Positions 1 through 7,770 of a DNA stretch of 64,000 nucleotides are shown in pieces (within the stretch, counting starts at the first letter, position 1; each line of letters starts with the position of its first letter). The notes under the pieces are model-generated. The model saw only the letters and a program-made list of their open reading frames with translations. It was not told the origin of the DNA and searched no databases. This DNA comes from Tessaracoccus sp. (lineage in GTDB: Bacteria; Actinomycetota; Actinomycetes; Propionibacteriales; Propionibacteriaceae), in NCBI RefSeq assembly GCF_016714275.1, contig NZ_JADJNP010000003.1:1-64000 (forward strand), in the 5' to 3' direction. A program made the position numbers and the translations under genes.

Positions 1-99
1 GGCGATGGTGAAGTTCGCGACCGCGATACCCGACGGGGCGAACCTCAGCTCGGGTCTGCGGTGAGGGCCGACGACGGTGATGAGGGTGTCGTTCGCCAC
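1..99 (-). CDS. ssb: Single-stranded DNA-binding protein, N-terminal part (cut by window edge)
   Basis: The leftward frame begins with a GTG at 97-99 after a GGGGAGGG Shine-Dalgarno sequence and reads MANDTLITVVG, then RPELRFAPSGIAVANFTIA, the classic start of an OB-fold SSB. It would coat single-stranded DNA during element replication or recombination. Between VVG and PELRF the usual NLTADPELRF is altered to PHRRPELRF. This fits loss of two bases plus one C of a CCCC run (three in total, so the frame recovers), in line with the indels seen elsewhere. The gene continues beyond the left edge. Confidence 0.65.
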   Translation of the reverse strand, partial: MANDTLITVVGPHRRPELRFAPSGIAVANFTIA

Positions 100-102
100 G
101 GC

Positions 103-462
103 TCAGCCCTCCCCGAGCTCGGCCCGGCGAAGACACGCGTTGGTGTTTGATCCCGGCGAAGTCGACGACCATACAGAGGCACCCGACCGGCCATTGCTGC
201 CCGCCGCGTACGCCTTCGCCTGCGGCGTGGCCCTCTGATCGGGTTTTCGACCCCGCCGCGCTGCACGGCGGCGACCTCGACGACCTCCCCGGTACGGCGG
301 GTATCGATCACGTCGTCGCCGACGATCGCCCACCGCTGCGTCTTCAGGCGGTCACCGCGGGGGAGGACACGGTCCCGGGTGATCGACTCCGGTAGTGTTC
401 CTCGCACCAGGCCAGCAGCGCGGCCTCGTCGGGGACCTGGATAGAGTCCTTCGTGCGGGTCA
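103..462 (-). pseudogene. Frameshifted phage-type gene of unknown function upstream of ssb
   Basis: No single frame is convincing, but protein-like segments jump between leftward frames. A first frame gives VPDEAALLAWCEEHYR near 375-440, a second gives KTQRWAIVGDDVIDTR near 295-345 and EVVEVAAV near 270-290, and a third ends in CLRRAELGEG with a TGA at 103-105, four bases before the ssb start. I read this as one small element gene broken by at least two indels and translationally close to ssb. The product is not recognised. Confidence 0.4.
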
Positions 463-608
463 GAGTACACGCAGGCCGAAGTCGGTCTCGAGCTGCTTCG
501 ATCGGGTCTGGCGGCGGAACGCGTCGGCTTCGGCCTTGGCGTCGTCGAGTGCCGCCTTCAGGCCGTAGGACAGCAGGTAGGCGCGGCGTACACCTCAGCA
601 GGTGTCAT
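460..608 (-). pseudogene. Small phage-type ORF with one frameshift
   Basis: From an ATG at 606-608 the leftward strand reads MTPAEVYAA; after a one-base shift near 585 it reads AYLLSYGLKAALDDAKAE and ends in SKQLETDFGLRVL with TGA at 460-462. The joined product would be about 49 residues, mostly helical and charged. It lies head to tail with the next broken gene, as in an early phage operon. I do not recognise the family. Confidence 0.35.
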
Positions 609-1429
609 CTCGACGGCGGGTTGGGGTGTGTTAAGAGCATGGCTGGGCTCCGCTACCTGGGCGAGGTAGGTTTCGAGGGCCTCCCGGTCGGGGAGGGCTG
701 GTGAGGTGGTAGCAGGGACGCAGTTCCGCTGGTGAGAATCGCTCGCCGAGGTGAGGTCTGGTCGGCCGCCGGGGCGGCGGCGTAGAACAGGCGCTCTTCG
801 CGGGAGGTGATCCCGAGACGGTCGGAGTGCGAGAGGAGGTGCCGCATCCGGTCCCCGTCGGCCACCGAAGCCGCAACGAGCGCGGCAGGCGCGCCCCCCG
901 CAGGCGCGGCGGCGGGTTCCTCGGCGGCGCGGAGGCGAAAGCATTCCGCGGCGCTGCCGCGTAGGTCTCCTCGCCCTTCCTCGACCACTGCGAGAGGCGG
1001 CGAAGTCGGTAGCTGAGATCGGCTCGCCGTGGTGGGTCATCCACCAGCTGTCGAGGCGCTCCCATGTCGGCAGACCTTCTCCGCGCGGGCGAGGAGATCG
1101 GCAGCTGCCTGTGTATCTCGACTGCGAGCGACGCTGCCCGTCCGGGTGTCCGGTAGCTCCGATCCGGTCACCTTGTCGATCCCGAGGCGCCACACGTCGG
1201 GCGCAGTCCGGCCGACGGGAACGGGGTGAGTGTCCGGATCGGTCTGATGGGCAGCGGCGCAGACACCCGTGATGACCAGTCGGTGCGGGACCGCATTTGG
1301 ATGGTGAGGGTCACGTCGTGGGGCGGCGACGCAGCAGGCCTCGACCTTCCACTCCTTGTCCTTTGTCGGCTGGTCATGCGGTCCGCGGCGGTGACGAGTT
1401 CGAAGCGAGCGGTGCAGGGATCACGAGGC
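609..1429 (-). other. Fragmented leftward coding region, no gene callable
   Basis: Protein-like pieces appear in different leftward frames, for example LDSWWMTHHGEPIS near 1015-1060, VAASVADGDRMRHLLSH near 830-880 and DRLGITSREERLFYAAA near 785-830. No frame stays open with a plausible product, so the region is probably one or two element genes broken by several indels. No function can be given. Confidence 0.4.
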
Positions 1430-2019
1430 CGCGGTGCGCGCACGCGTCCATCAACCTGCACGCCACTTCGCAGCGGCCTTGTTCCACAAGTCGACACCGA
1501 TCGACACGTCATCAACCAGGGAACGAAAGCCTTACCGACCTTCGCGGCCCTCGGGCCCGCGGCACAATTCCGCGATCGTCTGGGCCTCGTCGGTGAGCAT
1601 CAGCCACCATCGACATCGAGTCGAGGACGATCGAGCTCGGCTGCGTCTCCTCGGTCTCAACCGCGTTGACCGCTCGGACGGCGCCCAGAATCCCAGTGTA
1701 GGGCCGTCAAAAGTAACTCAAACGATGTCGAAGTCGCTGACCAGGCCATGGAGTTCGTCAGGGTCGTCCCTCACGCCACCAGGTGATCCGGTAGGTGCGG
1801 CCGACGAGAGGCGACTTCGATGCCTCGGCGGCGGCCAGGACTTCCGGCCTTGTCCATGCCGGCGAGGAGGATCAGCAACCACGCGGGCCGGTTAGTGGGT
1901 TTTGCGGGCGCAGCGGTTCGTAGTCCCGCTTCCGTTGAATGCGGACCTGAAGTCGGTGGTGGCGGCCTTCTCCCGGAGCGCCACGCCACGCCCTCGCCAG
2001 AGCTGGTGAAGGTGGCCAT
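1430..2019 (-). pseudogene. Phage P-loop ATPase (RecA/Sak4-like type), frameshifted
   Basis: A leftward frame from ATG 2017-2019 reaches RPAWLLILLAGMDKAG; restoring one A and one G gives AGKSWAAAEASKSPLVGRTY, a Walker A loop (about 1838-1867). Farther on, other frames give DELHGLVSDFDIV (about 1720-1760) and SSIVLDSMSMVA (about 1604-1640), a Walker B-like strand, then LTDEAQTIAEL and SIGVDLWNKAAAKW near 1460-1500. This order matches actinophage AAA/RecA-like ATPases that sit with SSB in recombination modules. At least three one-base indels are needed, two in short homopolymers. The 3' boundary is uncertain. Confidence 0.55.
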
Positions 2020-2493
2020 GATCCAGGTGCCCACGGGTCGCCAACACCGGCGATCGGTTCGCCAGTCATGAGTTGCGCGCGCGCCATCTGCCGTCGGCCT
2101 CGCGTGTGCAGTGATGCAGCTGCTCCGGAACGGGCTGAGAGCAGGGACCTGGATGCTGACCTGCACATCGGCGGGGAGGAGAGAGCGACGGCAGATGCGG
2201 CTCGAGGATCAAGGCGTGGTAGGTCACCAGCTCCTCAACCTCGACCGGGCAGTGGCCCGATTCGATGAAGCTTGAGGCGGAAGTCCCGCACCAGGTCGCC
2301 CGACGGCGTCACGGATCTTGTCAGCCTGCTCGCGCAGGCCTTCAGCGCGGCAGCCCAGGCTGCAGCTCGTCGGTCTCGATCAACTCCGCGACGTCGGGAG
2401 CGGTCGCTCCTTGTCGCACTCCACCGCCAGGCGTCGCGGCGAACCAGGTAGCCGGTGCAGGACCCACATGGGAAGACGACGGCGCTCACAGCG
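2020..2493 (-). other. Leftward region without a callable gene
   Basis: Only short plausible peptide stretches are visible, such as SFIESGHCPVEVEELVTYHALILEP at about 2195-2270. They are interrupted by frame changes. It probably belongs to the same element operon as its neighbours; no product is recognised. Confidence 0.35.
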
Positions 2494-2633
2494 TCACCGC
2501 CAGCCACACACGATCGCGAACCCGACCATGCCCACGAAGGCTGCGACCCAGCCGAACAACGCCCAGCCGGATCCCAGAACAAGAGGCCCGCTCGAACGCG
2601 CGACTGATTCGGGTCAGGAAGGTTGCGGTTCAT
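2494..2633 (-). pseudogene. Small single-span membrane protein, one frameshift
   Basis: An ATG at 2631-2633 overlaps the stop of the upstream HTH gene (ATGA). After MNRNLPDPNQS a frame change near 2585 leads to LVLGSGWALFGWVAAFVGMV, a clear membrane segment ending in FAIVCGWR with TGA at 2494-2496. The restored product would be about 46 residues with one transmembrane helix. The function is unknown; tiny membrane proteins are common in prophage early operons. Confidence 0.4.
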
Positions 2634-2875
2634 CGCGTCTTCCCCCTCCGCGACAGCCCCTTGACGTCCTCGACGAGGTGCGAAGGGAAGGATCGGAAGG
2701 GGACCGCAGGGGTGCGGCGTCGCAGTGAAGCCGCACCGTGCCGGTACGGGCGTGCGCTTGCAGCTCGTCCCGCGACAGGCCGGTCAGCTTGACGGCCTCG
2801 CGGGAGGACGGGACTCGCTCGACCGGCACGGTTGTGAGAGGCCGCATCCGCGGGCGTCGCGATAGCGGTGGTCAT
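2630..2875 (-). pseudogene. Small HTH DNA-binding protein of the element, frameshifted
   Basis: ATG 2873-2875 follows a GGAGAT Shine-Dalgarno sequence. The start MTTAIATPAD is in one frame; VPSSREAVKLTGLSRDEL and QAHARTGTVRLH follow in a second, and LVEDVKGLSRRGKTR plus TGA (2630-2632) in a third. The middle piece resembles the helix-turn-helix of excisionase/MerR-like regulators. It probably controls element genes or excision. The stop overlaps the next start, so the two were translated together. Two indels are needed to restore it. Confidence 0.45.
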
Positions 2876-2879
2876 TGGT

Positions 2880-3767
2880 TTATCTCCGATCTTGAGGTGC
2901 GCAGATGATGAGCGCGCGGCAGTGATGAGCCAGAGCCCGGGGCCGGTCACGCCTACACTCCGCCGCTTCCAGTTCAGCCTTGACGGCCTCCCGGATGCGC
3001 TTCCTCTTCCTGGCCCGCCTGGCGGATAGCGACGGCGGTCGGGTGCAGCGCCTCGTGGGGCTCACACAGCGCGATGGCAGGCGAGCAGGCCCGGGGCGTC
3101 GGCCCGGGGCGACCTCGGCACCCCTGGATTCCGGGCCATCCCTCGTCCTGGAGACCGGCTCACGGAGCTGGTCAGGTCTTGTGGTGCGTAGCAGCCGACG
3201 GTGACGCCAGCCGTTCTGCGGTGGGGCCGTACAAGGCGTCGCCGGAGGGCAGAACCTGGACGTGGGGCCAGCCGCGGAACCATGCGCGCTCCGAAGTACG
3301 CGCCCTTCCCGAGAAGTGCGCGCCCCTGAGGTCCGCGCCCGTGGAGTACGCGCCCGTGAGGTACGCGCCCGTGAGGGTACGCGCCCTGAGATCCCGCGCC
3401 CTAGGTACGCGCCCGTGGTACGCGCGCCCGTGGTACGCGCCCGTGAGAGGTACGCGCCCGTGAGGCCGCGCCCCAGGTACGCGCCCGTGGTACGCCCCTG
3501 AGGTCCGCGCACGTGAACGCGCCGCGTGGTACGCGCCCCTGAGATCCGCGCCCGTGGTACGCGCCCGTGAGTCCGCGCCCGTAGTACGCGCCCGTGGTAC
3601 GCGCCCGTGGGCCGCGCGGAGGCCGTGAGGTACGCGCCCGTGAGGTCCGCGCCCGTGAGGTACGCGCCCGTGAGGTCCGCGCCCCTGAGGTACGCGCCCC
3701 TGAGGTCCGCGCGCCGGCCCGCTGCGCGGGCCGCCTCGACGATCTCAAGCACCTGTGCTCTCGTCAT
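2880..3767 (-). pseudogene. Pentapeptide-repeat protein, frameshifted
   Basis: From ATG 3765-3767 the frame reads MTRAQVLEIVEAARAAG and then the A(D/Y)L(R/T)G series RADLRGAYLRGADLTGAYLT, the right-handed beta-helix of pentapeptide-repeat proteins. The repeat tract (about 3290-3720) then drifts through frames because of indels. Near the end another frame gives AERLAVTVGCYA-like sequence and KRKRIREAVKAELEAAE. Similar actinophage proteins have a repeat domain plus a charged C-terminal domain. Some pentapeptide proteins mimic DNA; a role here is unknown. A seven-codon ORF (MANPTST) overlaps the start by TGATG and has the better ribosome site, suggesting translational coupling. Confidence 0.55.
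3290..3720 (-). repeat. Tandem 30-bp coding repeats of the pentapeptide gene
   Basis: The tract is made of imperfect 30-bp units encoding two pentapeptides each (LTGADLTGAY type on the leftward strand). Units vary at a few positions and some have lost or gained bases, which breaks the frame. Repeated GTACGCGCCCGTGAG-like blocks are visible throughout. Confidence 0.8.
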
Positions 3768-3957
3768 CAGGTGGAAGTAGGGTTGGCCACGATCCGATGT
3801 CCTTTCTAATTGATCTGTCGCCCACACCCGCTGCCGCGGGTGAGGGCATCTTTCATTCGGTCGGGTGAGGCCGGGGCGATGAGCACGATGAAAGGTCGGA
3901 CCGGGATCTGCGCCACGATGACCCATGCGAGTCCCCAGGCGGCACCGAGTCGCGCAC

Positions 3958-4362
3958 CTACCAGTGGGCGTGCTCGAGCTCACCAGCAGTGATCTCAGGG
4001 GTCTGCGGGAGCTGGAACACCGGAGCCGCGGTGGGGGTGGCGTAGGCGCCTGTCCTGCGGATCTGAGGGAGTACCTCGGCGGTGATCCAGCGGCGGAACG
4101 TGACGGCCTCGGGCTTGTCCGAGCGGATCACGACCTCGTACATGCCCGCCTCGGACACGATGGTCATCTCCTGCGAGCCGCCAGGGGTGCTCATCAGGTG
4201 AGCACCCCTCATGTCATCGGCGATCCCGCATCGCGCGACGCGGCTGGGCTTGGCGAGGTCGAGGACCTTGCAGAGATCGGCGAGGACGAACCAGGGCTCG
4301 CCGTTGATCTCGACGACACGGACCTGGTGGTCCTCGAACTGGAACGGGGTGATGGAGTTCAT
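3958..4362 (-). CDS. Bro-N family phage antirepressor-like protein
   Basis: The start at 4360-4362 has a GGAAGGAC Shine-Dalgarno sequence. The 134-residue product begins MNSITPFQFEDHQVRVVEIN, followed by GEPWFVLADLCKVLDL, the hallmark of the BRO N-terminal DNA-binding domain, and ends shortly after RRWITAEVLPQIRRTGAY. Phage antirepressors usually carry an additional C-terminal domain (KilA-C or ANT); it is missing here, so the protein is the N-domain alone. It lies downstream of the Cro-like gene in the leftward early transcript. It would act as a regulator in the lysogeny switch. A 20-codon ORF (4359-4421) bridges the two genes by overlapping both. Confidence 0.8.
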   Translation of the reverse strand: MNSITPFQFEDHQVRVVEINGEPWFVLADLCKVLDLAKPSRVARCGIADDMRGAHLMSTPGGSQEMTIVSEAGMYEVVIRSDKPEAVTFRRWITAEVLPQIRRTGAYATPTAAPVFQLPQTPEITAGELEHAHW

Positions 4363-4417
4363 GCTGAGTGTCCTTCCGGGCGGTAGGTGTCGTTGATGAG
4401 GCGTCCCGTGTTCATGC

Positions 4418-4744
4418 TCATGCGGCCCTCCGCTTCGACGGGACGGACGCATGGTCCACGGAGACCTGAGACTTTTCGAGCACGAAGAGGTCGTCTGCGA
4501 CCGGACCTAGCGCCTCCCGAATGCCGCGCACTGTCGCGGCTGACGCGGTGCGTCGATGACCGTGCACCAGGTGGTTGATGGTGGACACGTTGACCCCGGA
4601 TGCCTGAGCGAGCTGGTAGCCCGACGTGATGTCTCGCGCGGTCATGGCGGCGTGCAGACGGTCCAGCGAGGACAGGCGGAACCGAGCGCGCGAGTCGGTC
4701 ACGCTTGCCGACTTCTTTCGGACCCAGGTGGGCTGCTTGTTCAT
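4418..4744 (-). CDS. XRE/Cro-like helix-turn-helix regulator
   Basis: This 108-residue protein starts MNKQPTWVRKKS at 4742-4744 behind an AGGAGG site seven bases upstream, which decides the start over the longer upstream frame. Residues about 48-85 (SGYQLAQASGVNVSTINHLV) form an XRE-type HTH. It is the first gene leftward from the intergenic switch and faces the repressor at 4927, the position of a Cro or early activator. A 28-bp palindrome sits immediately upstream of its ribosome site, so it or the opposing repressor probably controls its promoter. Confidence 0.8.
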   Translation of the reverse strand: MNKQPTWVRKKSASVTDSRARFRLSSLDRLHAAMTARDITSGYQLAQASGVNVSTINHLVHGHRRTASAATVRGIREALGPVADDLFVLEKSQVSVDHASVPSKRRAA

Positions 4745-4760
4745 TGATCGAACCTCCTGT

Positions 4761-4788
4761 GGTACACAGTACACGTGTACCGTGTACC
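4761..4788. promoter_or_regulatory. 28-bp operator palindrome in the immunity switch
   Basis: GGTACACAGTACAC is followed by GTGTACCGTGTACC; one symmetric base pair is mismatched in the full 28 bp. It also contains nested GTACAC/GTGTAC half-sites. It lies 16 bases upstream of the Cro-like start and on the divergent side of the repressor gene, the expected position of a phage operator. Confidence 0.75.
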
Positions 4789-4926
4789 GCGCAAGAGTGC
4801 ATAGGGTTGTGCACCCTGACGGCGCTCTGATTGGCGGTTGAGTAGGGCTATCGGAGTTCAACCCGTGTAATTTGTGCACATGTCCTACACACTGCCCATT
4901 GCACTAGTCGGCGCGCATCGTGCACG

Positions 4927-5517
4927 GTGGCTGTCGTGAGCGATCTGTCGACCTACCTCGCAAACGCGAAGCTGGACCGCAGCATCGACGACATCGCGGC
5001 AGCAGCCCGGCGGGGCGGCCATCCGCTCAGTCGTAGCGTCATCGCGAAGTACCTTCGCGGCGAGCACGGCACCAACCCGCCGGAGTCAACGCTAGCGGCT
5101 CTGGCGGTCGGGCTCGGCGTCGACGTTCGGGAACTGCGCCGTCTGGCCGGCAAGCCAGCGGGGGAACTCGGGCCGTACGTCCCGACCGCGGAAGCCGCGT
5201 CGCTCACGCAACGTCAGAGGGACGCCCTCGATCAGATGATCAAGGCGTTCGTGAGTGAAGGAGGTAGCAATGATGGTTCGGCACCTGAGGCGAAGAAGAG
5301 GCTGCGCGTCGTCGACGGCGCGATGACGCCGAAGCACGAAGCGATGGTCGACGACGGCAACGTGATGGTCGACTGGGCCGCAGCCGACGGCAGCGACCTA
5401 ACTTCACCCCCGTCCGCACGCGACGGCAGGGGACATGACACAATCAACACAGCCCGCGATCCACAGCAGGACGCGGGCGAAGAATCACAAGACGACGGCG
5501 GGATGAACCCCGCGTAG
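4927..5517 (+). CDS. Putative phage immunity repressor (HTH N-terminus)
   Basis: The 196-residue frame starts at a GTG (4927; an alternative GTG is at 4936). Residues 5-70 (LSTYLANAKLDRSIDDIAAA, then SRSVIAKYLRGEHG and STLAALAVGLGVDVRELRRL) make an XRE-like HTH with a specificity segment typical of actinophage repressors. The rest is hydrophilic and acidic without a peptidase-type LexA/CI domain, so self-cleavage is not expected. It is transcribed divergently from the Cro-like gene and probably sets immunity. No strong Shine-Dalgarno sequence precedes it, consistent with a near-leaderless lysogenic transcript (inference). Confidence 0.7.
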   Translation: MAVVSDLSTYLANAKLDRSIDDIAAAARRGGHPLSRSVIAKYLRGEHGTNPPESTLAALAVGLGVDVRELRRLAGKPAGELGPYVPTAEAASLTQRQRDALDQMIKAFVSEGGSNDGSAPEAKKRLRVVDGAMTPKHEAMVDDGNVMVDWAAADGSDLTSPPSARDGRGHDTINTARDPQQDAGEESQDDGGMNPA

Positions 5518-5526
5518 GTGGGGAAC

Positions 5527-5964
5527 ATGAAGAGGACCGCGGCTCTGGGGCTGATCGCGCTCGCGGCACTAACCGCATGCGGAGGAGCCGCCACGCCGGC
5601 ACCGATGGTGGCCGTCACCGTAACGGCGCCCGGCCCTACGGTCACCGCCACGGTGATGGTGCAGCCGCTCCGGGTCGACTCGCTTGACGAACTGAAGGCC
5701 GAGCTGGCCGACGTCGGGCTCACCTGCCCAACCTGGGAGGAGCGGCTCGACGAGTACGGCGCGAAGTGCGCCGACCCTCGCGTTATCGCTCACTTCTACC
5801 CTGAGGTCGAGGGCAACGACATCGACCTGACCGTCACGATGGGCAGCCTGCTCACCCATGACCCGGGTGTTGCGGTCTACCGGATGCCCTTCAACTGGGT
5901 GGTGTCCGTGCCCGAAGGGTTCGCCGACAAGGTGGAGGCTTGGGGTGGGTTCCGTGTCGAGTGA
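5527..5964 (+). CDS. Small prophage-encoded lipoprotein
   Basis: The ATG at 5527 follows a GGTGGGG site. The product begins MKRTAALGLIALAALTACGG, a lipoprotein signal peptide with an LTAC lipobox, then a Thr/Val/Pro-rich linker and a domain of about 100 residues with LKAELADVGLTCPTWEERL and two cysteines (LTCP, AKCADPR). It would be tethered outside the membrane. It lies directly downstream of the repressor, so it is probably expressed in the lysogen as a conversion or exclusion factor; that role is inference. The family is not recognised. Confidence 0.65.
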   Translation: MKRTAALGLIALAALTACGGAATPAPMVAVTVTAPGPTVTATVMVQPLRVDSLDELKAELADVGLTCPTWEERLDEYGAKCADPRVIAHFYPEVEGNDIDLTVTMGSLLTHDPGVAVYRMPFNWVVSVPEGFADKVEAWGGFRVE

Positions 5965-6673
5965 ATCCGGCCCCGAGTATGTCGAGCCGACACAACCCGA
6001 TGAGCCAGCCCAAACGGCGGCCTGGATCGAACCGCCCATCCCACCCGCGCCCCCGGCGAAGACAAGGCCGCGGTGGATGATCCCCGCCATCGCGGCCGTC
6101 GCAGGCCTCGCGCTCGGCGCCAGCATCGCCGGCGGGATCGCCGAGAGCACCATCAGCAAGTGGAGCGCGAAGGTCCACACCCTCACAGCCGAACGTGACC
6201 ACTTCAAGACCTCATTCGCGACCGCCACCGAGCAGCGCGACGCCGCACTGGGCGCTATGGACGAAGCAAAAGACGCCGTGGCCCGGCGAGAGGCGGCCGC
6301 CGACACGTGGGAAGCTCAACTCGATGAGCGAGCCGACGGCCTCGACGACCGCGAGGCGGAGCTTGACGAGCGTGCCGACGAGTTGGACGACCAGGAGTCG
6401 AGCCTGACCGCGAGAGAGAAGGCCGTCGGGATCGCCGAGAAGAAGGCCGAGGCGAAGTCGATCTACGAGGGCGTGTGGATGGTCGGCGAGGACATCAAGC
6501 CCGGCGAGTACCGGCTCCGCGAAGCCTTCACCGGAGACATCTGCTACTGGGAGATCAGCAAGGATGGCCGGATCGTTGACAACGACTTGGTGACCGGCGG
6601 TCGCCCGACCGTGACCCTGCGCAAGGGGCAGGAGTTCAAGAACCAGGGCTGCGGGGTCTGGGGCAAGCTCTGA
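5954..6673 (+). CDS. Membrane-anchored coiled-coil protein with C-terminal beta domain
   Basis: The GTG at 5954 overlaps the end of the lipoprotein gene, so the pair is coupled. The 239-residue product has a Pro-rich cytoplasmic start, one membrane span (MIPAIAAVAGLALGASIAGG), a long charged coiled coil with repeated heptads (ERADGLDDREAELDERADEL) and a C-terminal domain EGVWMVGEDIKPGEYRLRE to NQGCGVWGKL. That last module recurs in exported actinobacterial and actinophage proteins of unknown role. The protein probably projects from the membrane. It is likely a lysogenic accessory gene like its neighbours. Confidence 0.65.
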   Translation: MSSESGPEYVEPTQPDEPAQTAAWIEPPIPPAPPAKTRPRWMIPAIAAVAGLALGASIAGGIAESTISKWSAKVHTLTAERDHFKTSFATATEQRDAALGAMDEAKDAVARREAAADTWEAQLDERADGLDDREAELDERADELDDQESSLTAREKAVGIAEKKAEAKSIYEGVWMVGEDIKPGEYRLREAFTGDICYWEISKDGRIVDNDLVTGGRPTVTLRKGQEFKNQGCGVWGKL

Positions 6674-6726
6674 CGGCTGGTGCGGTACCTTGAACCGGGC
6701 ACGTCGCACGTCGGGGAGGAAAGAGG

Positions 6727-7284
6727 ATGGATCAGAATGAGGGGCTTGGACCCGACACACAGGAAGGCGAGGTAGCATCGAGCCATGAGCAGCGAGGCAA
6801 TCTTGAACGGGTTCCGGAGTATTCGCCTGTTCCCCACGGAGACGGTCCAGGGGCAGATCCGGCAGTCGCACGAGCGGCAAGCGCAGGCTATCCAGCGATT
6901 GAGGACCCTCTCCCCGGGATCGACCAACTCGTCACCGTCCAGACCCTCGAAGCGCTAGTCCAGCGCCAGTGGATCGGCCCGATGGCCGATCCCGAAACAC
7001 TGGCTCGCTACGACCAAGTGGTACCTGGGATGGGGGAGCGCCTGTTGAAGGTCTACGAGTCCCAGACAGTTCAGGTATCAGATCGAGAAGACGCGATCGT
7101 CAAGAACCGCCACGAGATCGACAAGAACGGACAGGCTTGGGCGGGCATGCTTGCCCTGGTTTGCGTGCTGGCTGCCATCCCGATGCTGGCGCTCGGCAAT
7201 ATCGCTGGCGGCGCCATCATCCTTGGAATGCCCGTGGTTGTTTTGATCGGATCGTTCATCCCCGCGAAGAAGAAGGACGAGTAA
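6727..7284 (+). CDS. DUF2335-like two-span membrane protein
   Basis: ATG 6727 has a strong GGGGAGGAAAGAGG site. The C-terminal 110 residues are the informative part: ADPETLARYDQVVPGMGERL, a short helix, then two membrane spans (MLALVCVLAAIPMLALGN and IILGMPVVVLIGSFIP) and a KKKDE tail, as in DUF2335 proteins often found near phage repressors. The N-terminal half (about 6760-6920) has poor GC at third positions, while an overlapping frame there has excellent codon bias (see 6785-6958). The real protein may therefore start differently or be joined by a frameshift. The family's function is unknown. Confidence 0.6.
   Translation: MDQNEGLGPDTQEGEVASSHEQRGNLERVPEYSPVPHGDGPGADPAVARAASAGYPAIEDPLPGIDQLVTVQTLEALVQRQWIGPMADPETLARYDQVVPGMGERLLKVYESQTVQVSDREDAIVKNRHEIDKNGQAWAGMLALVCVLAAIPMLALGNIAGGAIILGMPVVVLIGSFIPAKKKDE
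6785..6958 (+). CDS. Overlapping 57-codon ORF with strong codon bias
   Basis: It reads MSSEAILNGFRSIRLFPTET, VQGQIRQSHERQAQAIQRLR and a Ser/Pro tail. Nearly all third positions are G or C, whereas the frame of the overlapping membrane-protein gene has A/T at many third positions in the same stretch; the bias switches frame near 6925. It could be a separate small protein coupled to the downstream gene, or the true N-terminus of the DUF2335-like protein separated by an indel. Confidence 0.4.
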   Translation: MSSEAILNGFRSIRLFPTETVQGQIRQSHERQAQAIQRLRTLSPGSTNSSPSRPSKR

Positions 7285-7343
7285 CCCCTACCTCTAGGGG
7301 TGGGGGCAAGTTTCTGTCGGACCCGCCCGCAATAATCGTCCGC

Positions 7344-7756
7344 ATGTTCGATCCCTGGCAGGTGTTCGCAGCGCTCCCCGGCTGGCAACTCCTCTGGCAA
7401 CCCGTCCCCACACGCGCCCAAATCTGCTGGTCCCGGCGCACGATCCTTCTCGACCCGCGCCTCCCCGTCCCCGCCCAGCGCGTCGCCCTCACCCACGAAC
7501 TCGTACACGTCGCCCGTGGCCCCTACCTGCTGCGTGTCCGGCGCCGCGAGGAAGCCGCCGTGCGGCGCGAGACCGCGCTCCTGCTGGTCGACATCGTGCA
7601 CCTCGCCGACGCGCCGCCGCATGGTCCCGCTGCGCGGTCGTGATCGCCGACCAACTCGACGTCGACGCCGATACCGTCACCGCGCGAGCGGAGGCGCTGA
7701 CCCTCGACGATCGCGCCTGGATCGATGCCCGCCTCGAATACGTCCACTTCCCCTGA
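7344..7756 (+). pseudogene. HExxH metallopeptidase-like protein (ImmA-type context), frameshifted
   Basis: The ATG frame gives MFDPWQVFAALPGWQLLWQP, then LTHELVHVARGP, where HELVH is a zinc-peptidase HExxH motif, and RREEAAVRRETALLLVDIVHLADA. It then runs into a TGA at 7641. A second frame starting within the same stretch carries AWSRCAVVIADQLDVDADTV and TLDDRAWIDARLEYVHFP to TGA 7754-7756, so one indel near 7620 separates the halves. Small phage peptidases beside repressor genes are often ImmA-like repressor-cleaving or anti-repressor enzymes. It lies just before the integrase. Loss may be real or an assembly error. Confidence 0.55.
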
Positions 7757-7770
7757 ACGGAGACCCCGGC

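Noticed and set aside
3290..3720. CRISPR-like array of about 30-bp repeats
   Set aside because: There are no unique spacers; the units are contiguous and encode pentapeptide repeats on the minus strand.
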